Shown here piece after piece: positions 17,615 through 26,976 of a stretch of 64,000 nucleotides of DNA (positions within the stretch are counted from its first letter, which is position 1; every line of letters begins with the position of its first letter). The stretch is from Gordonia spumicola. Its GTDB lineage: Bacteria > Actinomycetota > Actinomycetes > Mycobacteriales > Mycobacteriaceae. The stretch lies in NCBI RefSeq assembly GCF_009932475.1, contig NZ_BJOV01000005.1:806001-870000 (forward strand), given 5' to 3'. Below the pieces are notes generated by a model. It did not search any database and had not been told where the DNA came from. It saw only the letters and a program-made list of their open reading frames with translations. The position numbers and the translations under genes are program-made.

Positions 17615-18577
17615 TCAGACCTGATCACGTCCTTCGTCGGTGTCGCCGAACTCGGCGGCGTGTTCGGCGAGGAACTTCTCGAACTCCGCGCCGAGTTCGT
17701 CGCCGGTCGGCATCGACTCGTCGGGAGCGAGCAGGGACGCCTGCTCCTGCTTGGCGCGCATGTACGCGTCGTACTGGTTCTCCAGCGCGGTGACGACGGA
17801 CGAGATCTCCTCGTTGCCCTCGACCTCGTTGTCGATCTGCTTGCGGACGTCGGCCGCCGCGTTCTCGAGCGCCGTCGTCGGCAGGTCGAGGCCGGTCACC
17901 ATGCCGATCGTCTTGACGATCTCCGCGGCCGCGGCCGGGTAGTCGGTCTGAGACAGGTAGTGCGGCACGTGCGCCGACAGTCCCGCCGTGCGGTAGCCGG
18001 CTTCGCCGAGTCGGAGTTCGAGCAACATCGACGCGCTGGCGGGCAGCTTGAGCGGATTGCCCCACCGGTTGAGGTCGGCGATGGCCTCCTTGTCGGTGCC
18101 GTGGGCCGTGATCGACGCCGGACGAGTGTGGGGGACGGCCATCGGGATGGAGTTGAGCCCGACCACCTGGGACACGCCGAAGTGGTCGGCGAGCGCGGTG
18201 AGCGCCTCGGTGAACCGCTCCCACCGAAGGTCGGGTTCGGGGCCTTCGAGCAGCAGGAACGGCACCCCGCCGTTGTCCTTCACCGCGTGCAGCGCGAGTC
18301 GCGGCATGGTGATGCCGTCGAACTCGACGCCGGAGAACGAGATCATCGGGCGTCGGGACCGGTAGTCGATCAGCTCGTCGGTGTTGAACGTGGCGACGAG
18401 TTCGGTGTCGAGGGCGTCCCGCAGATGAGATGCGGCGAGCGCGACCGCGTGGCCCGCGTCCGCGTAGCCTTCGAGCGCGTGGATCAGGACCGGTCCGTCG
18501 CCCTCGGCTCCGGTGACTGCGGGAGCGGGGAATTCGAGCTCGTACAGCGAACGCGGCTCCATCGAGTTGTCGTCCAC
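17615..18577 (-). CDS. PAC2-family protein (Rv2714-like)
   Basis: A 320-residue PAC2-fold protein. In eukaryotes and archaea the family includes proteasome-assembly chaperones; its role in actinobacteria is unresolved. Landmarks are YELEFPAPAV, LIHALEGYADAGHAV, GVPFLLLEGPEPDLRW and a C-terminal acidic coiled region. The GTG start at 18577 is set by an AAAGGGG ribosome-binding site about 6 bases upstream. Its stop codon touches the open frame of the downstream helicase, suggesting co-translation. M. tuberculosis Rv2714 occupies the same neighbourhood. Confidence 0.88.
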   Translation of the reverse strand: MDDNSMEPRSLYELEFPAPAVTGAEGDGPVLIHALEGYADAGHAVALAASHLRDALDTELVATFNTDELIDYRSRRPMISFSGVEFDGITMPRLALHAVKDNGGVPFLLLEGPEPDLRWERFTEALTALADHFGVSQVVGLNSIPMAVPHTRPASITAHGTDKEAIADLNRWGNPLKLPASASMLLELRLGEAGYRTAGLSAHVPHYLSQTDYPAAAAEIVKTIGMVTGLDLPTTALENAAADVRKQIDNEVEGNEEISSVVTALENQYDAYMRAKQEQASLLAPDESMPTGDELGAEFEKFLAEHAAEFGDTDEGRDQV

Positions 18578-18714
18578 GTGTGCCCCTTTCTGACGTCTGC
18601 CGCGGCGGTCGTGCGCCGCGCGAGTTTCCATTGTCCCGTACGGGACTCATGGGCTTCAACACGGTTTGCCGTGCCGTCATTCCCCGCCCCCGGGCGACGT
18701 GGCACAGTGTGGGT

Positions 18715-19338
18715 GTGCGTGTTGTGGCTGGAGTGAAATGTGTGGCTGTCGCGGTCGCGGTGCTGTCCGTGGTGACCGCGTGCTCCGTCGACGGCGACGC
18801 CGTCCGCGAACCGGACCTGTCGGGCCGACTGATCGCCGGTTCGTCGTTCCCGTACGGTCCGGGGACCGCGGTGCCCGCGGTCGCCCTGCCCGGCGCGATC
18901 TCCGACGTCACATTCCGGCCCCTGCGCTCGGCGAACACCCCGAGCGACTGCACTCCCGCGGCGATCGACACCGACGGAGCCGAGGCGATCGTCGGGCCGG
19001 GCGGACCGGCGGGCGGCACCCTCACGGTGCTCCTGGCGCGCACGACGGACAGCTTCGACGACTTCCGCGCGCGCCAATGCGCGTCGTTCGTCGTCGGCGG
19101 TACCGTCGGCACGACGATCACGACCAGGACCACGGACGACGACGGGCGGATCGTCAACGAACGCGACCTCTCGGCGAACGGCACGACCTACGCGCACGTG
19201 TACGAACTTGTCCGTCAGGAGGGCTCGGTCCGGTTGTACGTGCAGAACCGGTACGGTGCGGCGACGCTGTCCGACGCGGAGCGGGCGGCCACGAGGACCC
19301 TGTTCGCCGACGCGGCGGCGCGCGCTTTCGGCGGCTGA
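18715..19338 (+). CDS. Predicted lipoprotein of unknown function
   Basis: The 207-residue product has a type II signal peptide: Arg2 and Lys8, a hydrophobic stretch, and lipobox VVTAC with Cys23 as the lipidation site. The mature domain holds two further Cys that could pair (PSDCTPAAID and RQCASFVVG). No family is recognised. It diverges from the PAC2 gene. The start is taken as GTG 18715, which gives the best signal peptide; GTG 18709 is also possible. The 112 bases to the next gene show nothing I can name. Confidence 0.75.
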   Translation: MRVVAGVKCVAVAVAVLSVVTACSVDGDAVREPDLSGRLIAGSSFPYGPGTAVPAVALPGAISDVTFRPLRSANTPSDCTPAAIDTDGAEAIVGPGGPAGGTLTVLLARTTDSFDDFRARQCASFVVGGTVGTTITTRTTDDDGRIVNERDLSANGTTYAHVYELVRQEGSVRLYVQNRYGAATLSDAERAATRTLFADAAARAFGG

Positions 19339-19450
19339 CCGCCCGGGGCGGCGTGCATCGTCGCAGGTGAATCTGTGGACAACCGATGTCGGCGTCCACA
19401 GATCGGGGTCGAACCCGTTCTCCGGGCTTTCTCGGCGCACAGTGTGCGCC

Positions 19451-20554
19451 ATGAAGATCACCATCACCTCCCGCATCGAGGGATCGCGCACCGTAGCCGA
19501 CCCCGACCCGCTCCTCGCCGCGATACCGGCCGTCCTGGGCTTCGTCCCGGAGCGGTCGATCATCCTGATGTGCTTCGACGCCCGGTCGCACGTGACCGCG
19601 ACGATGCGGCACGACCTGATGTGGACCCGGGCCGACCGGCCGCCCGCCGAGCTCAAGAAGCTCTTCGGCAGGCTCGGCGGACTCGGCACGTCGTACGGTG
19701 CGACGCATGTCGTCGCGGTGGCCGTCGACGACAGGTACCGGCCGGACGATGCGGCCTTCGATCACCTGTTCCGGGACCTGAACCGAGGGCTGCGTCCCGC
19801 GGGCGGACTGACGGCGGGATTCGCCGTCAGCGACATGTCGGTCGGTGCCGTGTGGCGGACCGTGTGGCGGTCGTCGTCACCGTTCGCGATGTTCCCGATC
19901 GCGCTGGCGCGCTCGGGCGTGCTCAGCGATCCGCACTGCTCCCCGGTGGCCCTGGAGAAGGCGGTCGAACACGGCCGAGGCATTCTGCGGCGCCGGGACG
20001 AGATGCGCGAGCTCCTCGCGCCCGCGGCCCACTGCGACGGGGCCGACGAGTGCGTCCCGGTCGTCCCGGACGCCGCCCACGGCGCGCCGTCGAAGGACGA
20101 TCCGGCGCGGCTCGCGGCGGTGTACGAGGCCGTGCTCGCCAGGACCCGCGGCGAGCGGACGCTGTCGTGTGCGACGGTGAACGCGCTCGCCGACGCCCTG
20201 ACCTCGGTGCACGTGCGGGACGCGCTGCTCGGGCTGTGCCTGACAGTGCACCGGGAGGCGGCGGAGGAACTGTGGCTCGACCTCACCCGGCGGTTGACCG
20301 GGACCGCGCGGGCGGCCGCGGCCACCCTCCTCGGATATCTCCACTACATGGAGGGATCGGGCGCGATGGCGTCGGTGGCGTTCGAGGCCGCCCACGTCGC
20401 GGACGAGTCGTACGGTCTGGCGAATCTCCTCGACACGGCGCTGCTCAACGGCATGCGCCCGCGCGATCTCGACGGTCTGGCCGAGTTGTCGTTCGACCTC
20501 GCGCGCAGGCTCGGCGTGACCATCCCACCCGCGACGTACAGCGCCGCCGGATGA
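19451..20554 (+). CDS. DUF4192 domain protein
   Basis: A 367-residue protein matching the actinobacterial DUF4192 family: the N-terminal stretch LLAAIPAVLGFVPERSIIL is the hallmark, followed by an alpha/beta N-terminal half and a helical TPR-like C-terminal half (ALLGLCLTVHREAAEEL, AFEAAHVADESYGLANL). It has no membrane segment and its function is unknown. The start MKITITSRIEG is typical. It ends 22 bases before the convergent ideR stop. Confidence 0.85.
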   Translation: MKITITSRIEGSRTVADPDPLLAAIPAVLGFVPERSIILMCFDARSHVTATMRHDLMWTRADRPPAELKKLFGRLGGLGTSYGATHVVAVAVDDRYRPDDAAFDHLFRDLNRGLRPAGGLTAGFAVSDMSVGAVWRTVWRSSSPFAMFPIALARSGVLSDPHCSPVALEKAVEHGRGILRRRDEMRELLAPAAHCDGADECVPVVPDAAHGAPSKDDPARLAAVYEAVLARTRGERTLSCATVNALADALTSVHVRDALLGLCLTVHREAAEELWLDLTRRLTGTARAAAATLLGYLHYMEGSGAMASVAFEAAHVADESYGLANLLDTALLNGMRPRDLDGLAELSFDLARRLGVTIPPATYSAAG

Positions 20555-20576
20555 CGGCAGGTCGCCGGTGCTTCGC

Positions 20577-21269
20577 TCAGGCCGGGACGACGAAGATCGC
20601 GTGCGCCATCTCCGACGACAGCGTGAGGCCGTCGTGTCCGGGCGTGCTGATGATGACGGCCCGCGGTCCGACGTTGACCGTGACGCGGGCGTTGGGGACC
20701 ACACCGGCCTCGCGCAGGTCGGTGATCAGTTCGGCGTCGGCCTGCGCGTGCTCGGACATTCGACGGACGATCACCGCGGCCTCGCCGTCGGGCAGGTCGA
20801 CCAGCCGGACGACCTTGTCGTCGGACGGTGCGGACGGCGCGACGCCGAGCTCTTCGAGGCCGGGGATCGGGTTGCCGTACGGCGACGTCGTCGGGTTGTC
20901 GAGCACGGTCAGGAGGCGGCGCTCGACGTTCTCGCTCATCACGTGCTCCCAGCGGCAGGCCTCGTCGTGGACCTCCTCCCACGGCATGCCGATCACGTCG
21001 ACGAGCAGGCGTTCGGCCAGTCGATGCTTGCGCATCACCGACACGGCGAGCGCCCTGCCGGACGGAGTCAATTCGAGGTGACGGTCGCCCGCGACGCGCA
21101 CGAGTCCGTCGCGTTCCATGCGGGCCACGGTCTGCGACACCGTGGGGCCACTCTGCTCCAGGCGTTCGGCGATGCGAGCGCGGAGAGGGACAATTCCCTC
21201 CTCTTCGAGGTCGTAGATCGTCCGCAGGTACATCTCAGTGGTGTCGACAAGATCGTTCACGGCAGCCAT
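20577..21269 (-). CDS. ideR: Iron-dependent regulator IdeR (DtxR family)
   Basis: Fe2+-activated repressor of siderophore and iron-uptake genes. It is 230 residues, with a DNA-binding helix pair (LRARIAERLEQSGPTVSQTV), a metal-binding and dimer domain containing the ligand-rich DEACRWEHVMSE, a Pro-rich linker (NPIPGLEEL) and a C-terminal SH3-like FeoA domain. The start is uncertain: ATG 21269 has AAAGGA only 2 bases away, while GTG 21260 gives the conserved MNDLVDTTEMYL. It lies near sigB, as in mycobacteria. Confidence 0.95.
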   Translation of the reverse strand: MAAVNDLVDTTEMYLRTIYDLEEEGIVPLRARIAERLEQSGPTVSQTVARMERDGLVRVAGDRHLELTPSGRALAVSVMRKHRLAERLLVDVIGMPWEEVHDEACRWEHVMSENVERRLLTVLDNPTTSPYGNPIPGLEELGVAPSAPSDDKVVRLVDLPDGEAAVIVRRMSEHAQADAELITDLREAGVVPNARVTVNVGPRAVIISTPGHDGLTLSSEMAHAIFVVPA

Positions 21270-21378
21270 GGTCCTTTCGCTGGACTCACAGATTACCGAA
21301 AGTCCTTGGGCGACGCTGAATCCTGCGTGGCACGTGTTGCGCCCGCGGCGAATCGGTCGAACCTATAGCGTGGACAGG

Positions 21379-22623
21379 GTGACTGCGGCGATCATCTGGA
21401 GCGACCACTTCCTGGACTACAAGTGGGCGTTCACCCATCCGATGAGTCCGGTCCGACTCGCGCTGACGATGTCGCTGTCGCGGAGTCTCGGCGTCCTGGA
21501 CGACGTGGAGCCGCTTGCGCCGCTTCCGGTGGACGACGGCGTCCTGACGACCGTCCACACGCAGTCGTACATCGATGCCGTGCGGGCCGTCGGATCGGGC
21601 GGCAGCGCGTCGAACAACGCTCTCGTGCAGCGGTTGTTCGGGCTGGGCAGCGACGACAACCCGATCTTCGACTCCATGCACGAGGCGGGCCAGATGCTCG
21701 TCGGCGGGACGTTGGCCGCGGCGCAGGCGATCACCTCGGGGGCCGTCACCCGCGCGGTCAACATCGGCGGCGGGATGCACCACGCGATGCCGGGACACGC
21801 CGCGGGATTCTGCATCTACAACGACTGCTCGATCGCGATCGAATGGCTGCTGGAGCAGGGGTATGACCGAATCGCGTACGTCGACATCGACGCCCATCAC
21901 GGCGACGGCGTGCAGCACCAGTTCTACGGCGACCCGAGGGTGTTGACCGTCTCGGTCCATCAACATCCGGCCACCCTGTGGCCGGGCACCGGGTGGCACA
22001 CCGAGATCGGCGACGGGCACGCCGAGGGCACCGCGGTGAACCTCGGTCTCATGCCGGGCGTGTCGGACCGGTTGTGGCTGCGGGCCTTCCATGCCGTGGT
22101 GCCGTCGATGATCGCCGCGTACAAGCCGCAGATCATCGTCACCCAGGCCGGAGTCGACTCGCACGCCGCCGACCCGCTGACCGATCTCGCGTTGACCGTC
22201 GACGGCCAGTCCACGGCCATGCGCGTGCTGCGCGATCTCGCCGACCGATACTGCGACGGCCGCTGGCTCGCGGTCGGCGGCGGCGGATACGGCGTGATCA
22301 ACGTCGTCCCGAGGGCGTGGACGCACTTGATCGGCATGGCGCTCGACCGCGACGTCGACCCGACGACGCCGATCGGCTCGGACTGGTTGGCCGAGGCCGC
22401 GGCGGCACAGGAGAACGTCCACCCGGACTACGCCCGCCCGCCGGAGACGACGATGGGCGACGGCGGCGACGTCGACTACGTGCCGTGGGACGGCGACACC
22501 GGCGCGCCCCCGCCGGACGGAGTCTCCGAGAACGTTCAGCGGCAGACCGACAAGGCGATTCTCGCCACGCGCCGCGCCGTGTTCCCGCTGCACGGCCTCG
22601 ATCCGGAGGATCCCCGTGACTGA
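21379..22623 (+). CDS. acuC: AcuC-type protein deacetylase (class I HDAC-like)
   Basis: Zinc-dependent deacylase fold of 414 residues. It carries the catalytic His pair (GGGMHHAMPGHAAGFC), zinc ligands in DIDAHHGDGVQ and the later GVDSHAADP Asp, plus the GGGGYG loop. In Bacillus, AcuC deacetylates acetyl-CoA synthetase. The GTG start at 21379 lies about 9 bases after TATAGC, so the mRNA may be leaderless; GTG 21370 is possible. It overlaps the downstream acetyltransferase gene by 8 bases, implying one operon. Confidence 0.9.
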   Translation: MTAAIIWSDHFLDYKWAFTHPMSPVRLALTMSLSRSLGVLDDVEPLAPLPVDDGVLTTVHTQSYIDAVRAVGSGGSASNNALVQRLFGLGSDDNPIFDSMHEAGQMLVGGTLAAAQAITSGAVTRAVNIGGGMHHAMPGHAAGFCIYNDCSIAIEWLLEQGYDRIAYVDIDAHHGDGVQHQFYGDPRVLTVSVHQHPATLWPGTGWHTEIGDGHAEGTAVNLGLMPGVSDRLWLRAFHAVVPSMIAAYKPQIIVTQAGVDSHAADPLTDLALTVDGQSTAMRVLRDLADRYCDGRWLAVGGGGYGVINVVPRAWTHLIGMALDRDVDPTTPIGSDWLAEAAAAQENVHPDYARPPETTMGDGGDVDYVPWDGDTGAPPPDGVSENVQRQTDKAILATRRAVFPLHGLDPEDPRD

Positions 22624-25375
22624 CACCGAATACCCCCGACACTGGGTGGCCGACGTCCTCGCGTCCGACGGCGGCGTCGTCCACCTGCGGCCGATCGTCC
22701 CCGCGGACGCCGACGCACTGGTCGCATTCCACAACGGACTCAGCGAACGGACCCGCTACCTGCGCTACTTCGGTCCGACGCCGACGCTGCCGCCGCGCGA
22801 GGTCGTCCGCATGACCACCGTCGACTACCGCACCAGGGCGGCGTTCCTCGCCCTCCTCGGCGACGAGATCATCGCGATGGGCGTCTACGAGGGACTCGCG
22901 GCCGACGGGAAGCCGGAGTCGGCCGAGGTCGCGTTCGTCGTCGCCGACCACCATCAGGGGCGCGGACTCGGTCCGATCCTGCTCGAGCACCTGGCGGGTG
23001 CGGCCGCCGAGCACGGCTTCACCCGCTTCGAAGCCGAGGTGCTGTCGGAGAACCCGAACATGGTCGCCGTGTTCCGCGACGCCGGCTACCAGGTGAGCCG
23101 AGCGTTCGACGGCAGCACCGTCCACGTGGAGTTCCTGATCGACGCGACGGAGGCGTTGACGTCGGTCCGCAACGCCCGTGAACGGGCCTCCGAGGCGCGC
23201 AGCATCGCGAATCTGCTGCATCCGCAGTCGATCGCCGTGATCGGTGCGTCGACCGACGCCAAGAAGGTCGGCAATGTGCTGCTGGCGAACATAGTCGCCG
23301 CCGGGTTCACCGGGCCGGTGTTCCCCGTCAACGGTCCGGGGGCGACCGTCGAGGACGTGGAGCCGGACGAGCATGTGTCGAAGTTCGAACCCGCCGCCCG
23401 CAGGCCGGTCCGGGAGCGCAGGCCCGCGCCGCCGTCGGTGCGCGGCATCCGCGCCTATCCGAGCGTCCGGGCGATTCCCGATCCGGTCGACCTCGCCGTC
23501 GTCGCGGTCCCGGCATCGGGGATGGACGACGTTCTGAGCGATTGTCTGGCGAAGGGCGTCCGAACGCTGGTGGTCGTGTCCGCGGGCTTCGGCGAGAGCG
23601 GTGAGGCCGGGTGGGAGAGCGAACGCAGGCTCGCCGAGCGGGTCCGCGCGCACGGCATGCGCCTGGTCGGCCCGAACGCTCTCGGAGTCGTGAACACCAG
23701 CCTGGACATCGCGCTGAACGCGACGCTCGCGCCGCGCGTGCCCGGCCCCGGTCGGGTCGGGTTCTTCTGCCAGTCGGGTGCGCTCGGCATCGCGATCCTG
23801 GACACCGCGGCGCACCGGCAGCTCGGCCTGTCCACGTTCGTATCGGCAGGCAACCGCGCCGACGTGTCGGGCAACGACGTCCTGCAGTACTGGGACACCG
23901 ATGAGAGCACCGACGTCGTCCTGCTCTATCTGGAGAGCTTCGGCAACCCGCGCAAGTTCAGCCGGATCGCGCGTCGCGTCGCCGAGTCGAAGCCGATCGT
24001 CGCCATCAAATCGGGGCGGGGGGCGATGACGCAGGCCAGGGCGGCCCGCACTCGAGAGGCCGGGCGCGACGACGCGATCGCCCACATGGTGCTCGGGCAG
24101 GCGGGCGTGATCCAGGTCGAGTCGATCGCCGAACTCTTCGACTGCGGCACGGTCCTCGCGTACCAGCCGCTGCCTGCGGGCCCGCGGACCGCCATCATCG
24201 GCAACTCGTCGGTCATCGCGTCGCTGGCGGCCAACACGGCGCGCGCGTCGGGTCTGGACGTGGTCGCGATGGTCGATCTCGGGCCCGCCGTGTCGCAGCC
24301 GGACCTGTCGGAGGCGGTCGCGGCGGCGATGACCGACGACGCCGTCGACGCCGTGATCGTGGTGTTCGTGCCGCCGGTCGCCGTGGACGCCGCGGACTAC
24401 GCGCACGGTCTGATGGAGGCGGTCCGGCCCGCCGACGGGGGAGACGTGCCCTGCAAGCCGGTCGTCACGACGTTCCTCGCCGTCGAGGGCGTTCCGCCGG
24501 GACTGCAGCGGTCGGGGCCGGACGGCATGCCCGTCCGGGGATCGATCCCGTCGTACGCGTCGCCCGAACGGGCCGCGAACGCATTGGCGCAGGCGTGGAA
24601 GTACGCGGCGTGGCGCGGTCGCCCGCCGTCGGACGTGCGGACGTTCGAAGGCGCCGCGGCCGAGGACGCCCGATCGTTCGTCCGCGAGGCGATGGCCGAC
24701 GGCCCGCGCGAGCTGACACGCGTCGAATCGGCGAAGGTGCTCGGTTACTTCGGGATAGACGTGGTGCCGTTCCGCGAGGTCAGGACCATGCAGGAGGCCT
24801 CGGCCGCGGCCCGCGACTTCGGGTTCCCGGTCGCGGTCAAGGCCACGTCGGCGGCCTGGGTCGGGCGCGTCGACCGGGAGGGCGCGCGACTGGATCTGCC
24901 CGACGCGACGAGTGTCCTGACCGCGTTCACCGAACTGCAGGCGCTCACCGGTGACGACGTGCTGCACGTGCAGAAGATGGCGCCGAAGGGCCTCGGAACG
25001 GCGATCTCGGTGACCGACAACGCGTCGTTCGGGCCGCTCCTGAGCTTCGGACTGTCCGGTCGGCTCTTCGAGATCCTCGGCGATCAGGGGTACCGGGCGG
25101 TGCCGCTGACCGAGGCCGACGCCAGGGAGCTGATCGTCGAACCGCAGGCCGCGATGCTCCTCGACGGGGGACCGGTGGACGACGCGGTCGACACGGAGCA
25201 TCTCGTCGATCTCGTGCTGCGGGTGTCCGCGCTGGTCGACGCGGTCCCGGAGATCCGCAGCGTCCGGTGCGACCCGATCCTCGCGTCGTCCGACGGCGTG
25301 TCGGTGCTCGGGGCCTGGATACGCGTCGGCCCGGTGCCCACGCTCGCGGACACCGGGCCGAGACGTCTCAGCTGA
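22616..25375 (+). CDS. GNAT acetyltransferase fused to NDP-forming acyl-CoA-synthetase-like domain (Pat type)
   Basis: A 919-residue protein. Residues about 20-170 form a GNAT domain with the acetyl-CoA loop VADHHQGRGLGPILLEHL. From about residue 200 a CoA-binding domain (QSIAVIGASTDAKKVGNVLL), a ligase domain (CQSGALGIAIL) and, from about 690, an ATP-grasp domain (FGFPVAVKATSAAW) follow. This is the type with GNAT first, opposite to E. coli Pat. Such enzymes acetylate lysines, often inactivating acyl-CoA synthetases. The GTG start overlaps acuC, pairing writer and eraser. Confidence 0.9.
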   Translation: MTDTEYPRHWVADVLASDGGVVHLRPIVPADADALVAFHNGLSERTRYLRYFGPTPTLPPREVVRMTTVDYRTRAAFLALLGDEIIAMGVYEGLAADGKPESAEVAFVVADHHQGRGLGPILLEHLAGAAAEHGFTRFEAEVLSENPNMVAVFRDAGYQVSRAFDGSTVHVEFLIDATEALTSVRNARERASEARSIANLLHPQSIAVIGASTDAKKVGNVLLANIVAAGFTGPVFPVNGPGATVEDVEPDEHVSKFEPAARRPVRERRPAPPSVRGIRAYPSVRAIPDPVDLAVVAVPASGMDDVLSDCLAKGVRTLVVVSAGFGESGEAGWESERRLAERVRAHGMRLVGPNALGVVNTSLDIALNATLAPRVPGPGRVGFFCQSGALGIAILDTAAHRQLGLSTFVSAGNRADVSGNDVLQYWDTDESTDVVLLYLESFGNPRKFSRIARRVAESKPIVAIKSGRGAMTQARAARTREAGRDDAIAHMVLGQAGVIQVESIAELFDCGTVLAYQPLPAGPRTAIIGNSSVIASLAANTARASGLDVVAMVDLGPAVSQPDLSEAVAAAMTDDAVDAVIVVFVPPVAVDAADYAHGLMEAVRPADGGDVPCKPVVTTFLAVEGVPPGLQRSGPDGMPVRGSIPSYASPERAANALAQAWKYAAWRGRPPSDVRTFEGAAAEDARSFVREAMADGPRELTRVESAKVLGYFGIDVVPFREVRTMQEASAAARDFGFPVAVKATSAAWVGRVDREGARLDLPDATSVLTAFTELQALTGDDVLHVQKMAPKGLGTAISVTDNASFGPLLSFGLSGRLFEILGDQGYRAVPLTEADARELIVEPQAAMLLDGGPVDDAVDTEHLVDLVLRVSALVDAVPEIRSVRCDPILASSDGVSVLGAWIRVGPVPTLADTGPRRLS

Positions 25376-25383
25376 GGCTGGAT

Positions 25384-26382
25384 TCAGCTGGCGTAGGCGC
25401 GCAGCTTCTCCGCACGGTCGCCCTGGCGGAGCTTGCCCATGACGTCGCGCTCGATCTGGCGGACCCGTTCACGTGACAGGCCGAAGGCGCGACCGATCTG
25501 GTCGAGGGTGCGCGGCTGGCCGTCGTCGAGGCCGAAGCGCATGGTGATCACGGCCTGCTCGCGCTCGTCGAGGGTGCCGAGCACCGACCGGATGTCCGAG
25601 TGCAGCAGGTTGGCGATGACGACGGTCTCGGCCGACGTCGCCTCGGAGTCTTCGATGAAGTCGCCGAGGGGAGCCTCCTCGTCGGTGCCGACCGGCATGT
25701 CCAGGCTCACCGGATCCCGGCTGTGGTCCATCAGGTCGGCGATCTTCTCGGCGGGAATGCCCGACTCGGCGGCCAGCTCGTCGTCGGTGGCCTCGCGTCC
25801 GAGCTGCTGATGCAGTTCACGCCGGATGCGGGCCAGCTTGTTGACCTGTTCCACGAGGTGGACGGGGAGTCGGATGGTGCGGCTCTGATCGGCCATGCCG
25901 CGGCTGATCGCCTGACGGATCCACCAGGTGGCGTAGGTCGAGAACTTGAAGCCCTTGGCGTAGTCGAACTTCTCGGCGGCCCGGATCAGACCGAGATTGC
26001 CCTCCTGAATGAGGTCGAGGAGCGGCATGCCGCGGCCGGTGTAGCGCTTGGCGAGCGACACGACGAGGCGCAGGTTCGCCTCGAGGAGGTGTGCACGCGC
26101 GGCTTCGCCCTCGCGAGCGATGATCGACAGGTCGCGCTTCTTCGCCGCGGTGAGCCGCTTCTTGGTGGCGAGCAGGTGCTTGGCGTAGAGGCCTGCCTCG
26201 ATCGCCTTGGCGAGCTCGACTTCCTGTTCGGCGTTGAGCAGTGCGGTGCGTCCGATGCCGTTGAGATAGACGCGGACCAGGTCGGCGGACGGCGACTGCG
26301 CGTCGAGGTCCTGTTCGGTCAGAGCCGGACGAGTCCGGGCGGCGGGAACTGCGGTCGGGCGTGCAATCGTCGTGCGAGACAT
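25384..26382 (-). CDS. sigB: RNA polymerase sigma factor SigB
   Basis: Group 2 sigma-70 factor of 332 residues, lacking the long N-terminal extension of SigA. Regions are 1.2 ([16 protein letters not shown]), 2 ([32 protein letters not shown]), 3 and 4.2 ([16 protein letters not shown]). The ATG at 26382 has GGAGG six bases upstream. It is convergent with the acetyltransferase gene (8-base gap). An ECF-type promoter lies upstream, consistent with induction by envelope or oxidative stress sigma factors. Confidence 0.97.
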   Translation of the reverse strand: MSRTTIARPTAVPAARTRPALTEQDLDAQSPSADLVRVYLNGIGRTALLNAEQEVELAKAIEAGLYAKHLLATKKRLTAAKKRDLSIIAREGEAARAHLLEANLRLVVSLAKRYTGRGMPLLDLIQEGNLGLIRAAEKFDYAKGFKFSTYATWWIRQAISRGMADQSRTIRLPVHLVEQVNKLARIRRELHQQLGREATDDELAAESGIPAEKIADLMDHSRDPVSLDMPVGTDEEAPLGDFIEDSEATSAETVVIANLLHSDIRSVLGTLDEREQAVITMRFGLDDGQPRTLDQIGRAFGLSRERVRQIERDVMGKLRQGDRAEKLRAYAS

Positions 26383-26425
26383 ACGACCTCCAAATGTGCG
26401 CTGTTCGTGTGCGTTCATCGAGTTC

Positions 26426-26451
26426 AACGCCCCGCGTTCCGGAAAGGTTCC
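26426..26451 (-). promoter_or_regulatory. Probable SigE/SigH-type promoter of sigB
   Basis: On the minus strand, GGAACC (26451-26446) and CGTT (26429-26426) are separated by 16 bases. This matches the GGAAC/CGTT pattern used by SigE/SigH-class ECF factors, which drive sigB in mycobacteria. Transcription would begin about 40 bases before the sigB ATG. Confidence 0.7.
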
Positions 26452-26490
26452 CCGCCTCCCTGAGAAGTCTCTGAGACCTGGATCGTCGGC

Positions 26491-26976
26491 TCACAGGCCG
26501 AATCGGCGGCGGACGGAGTCGATCAGATCGTCGTGCTCGGGCGCCGCGCCGAAGAGGTGGGCCGCCGCCACGCCTTCGCAGAAGACGAGGAGGTCGGCGG
26601 CGTCGTCGTGCGGCGACGACGAGCCGAGGCCCGCGAAGAGCGCCGCGGCGCCGTCGGCCGAGAACAGGCACCGGGAGAGAGCGGCGGCGAGTTCGGGGTC
26701 GTGCGCGGCGTCGGACGCGAGGGCGAACCTGGCGCGGACATCCGTGCTCCGGTCGGTGACGAGGTGATGCAGGTATCGCCCGATCGCATCGGCGGGATCG
26801 GAGCCCGCGACGTCGTCGAACGCGAGACGGGACTGCTCGGTGAGTCGGCGGACGGCGGCGTCGAGCAGCGCCCGGCGGGTGCGGAAGTAGTACGACGTGG
26901 AGCCCGAGGGCAGGTCGAGAGCCCGGTCGATTCCGCCGTGGGTCACCGCGCGGAGGCGACCACGGCGGGTATGCAT
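26491..26976 (-). CDS. Short TetR-like regulator, N-terminal helix apparently missing
   Basis: A 161-residue protein whose start region (VTHGGIDRALDLPSGSTSYYF) is the turn and recognition helix of a TetR DNA-binding domain, followed by a helical ligand domain. TetR proteins normally have a further helix and roughly 20-25 residues before this; none resembling it is found upstream. The gene is therefore truncated or uses an unusual start. Its ATG at 26976-26974 shares the palindrome ATGCAT with the divergent ATPase gene. It lies upstream of sigB on the same strand. Confidence 0.7.
   Translation of the reverse strand: MHTRRGRLRAVTHGGIDRALDLPSGSTSYYFRTRRALLDAAVRRLTEQSRLAFDDVAGSDPADAIGRYLHHLVTDRSTDVRARFALASDAAHDPELAAALSRCLFSADGAAALFAGLGSSSPHDDAADLLVFCEGVAAAHLFGAAPEHDDLIDSVRRRFGL

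Noticed and set aside
22298..25201. 967-codon minus-strand open frame under the acetyltransferase gene
   Set aside because: Arg/His/Asp-rich shadow of a real high-GC gene; no start context or motif.
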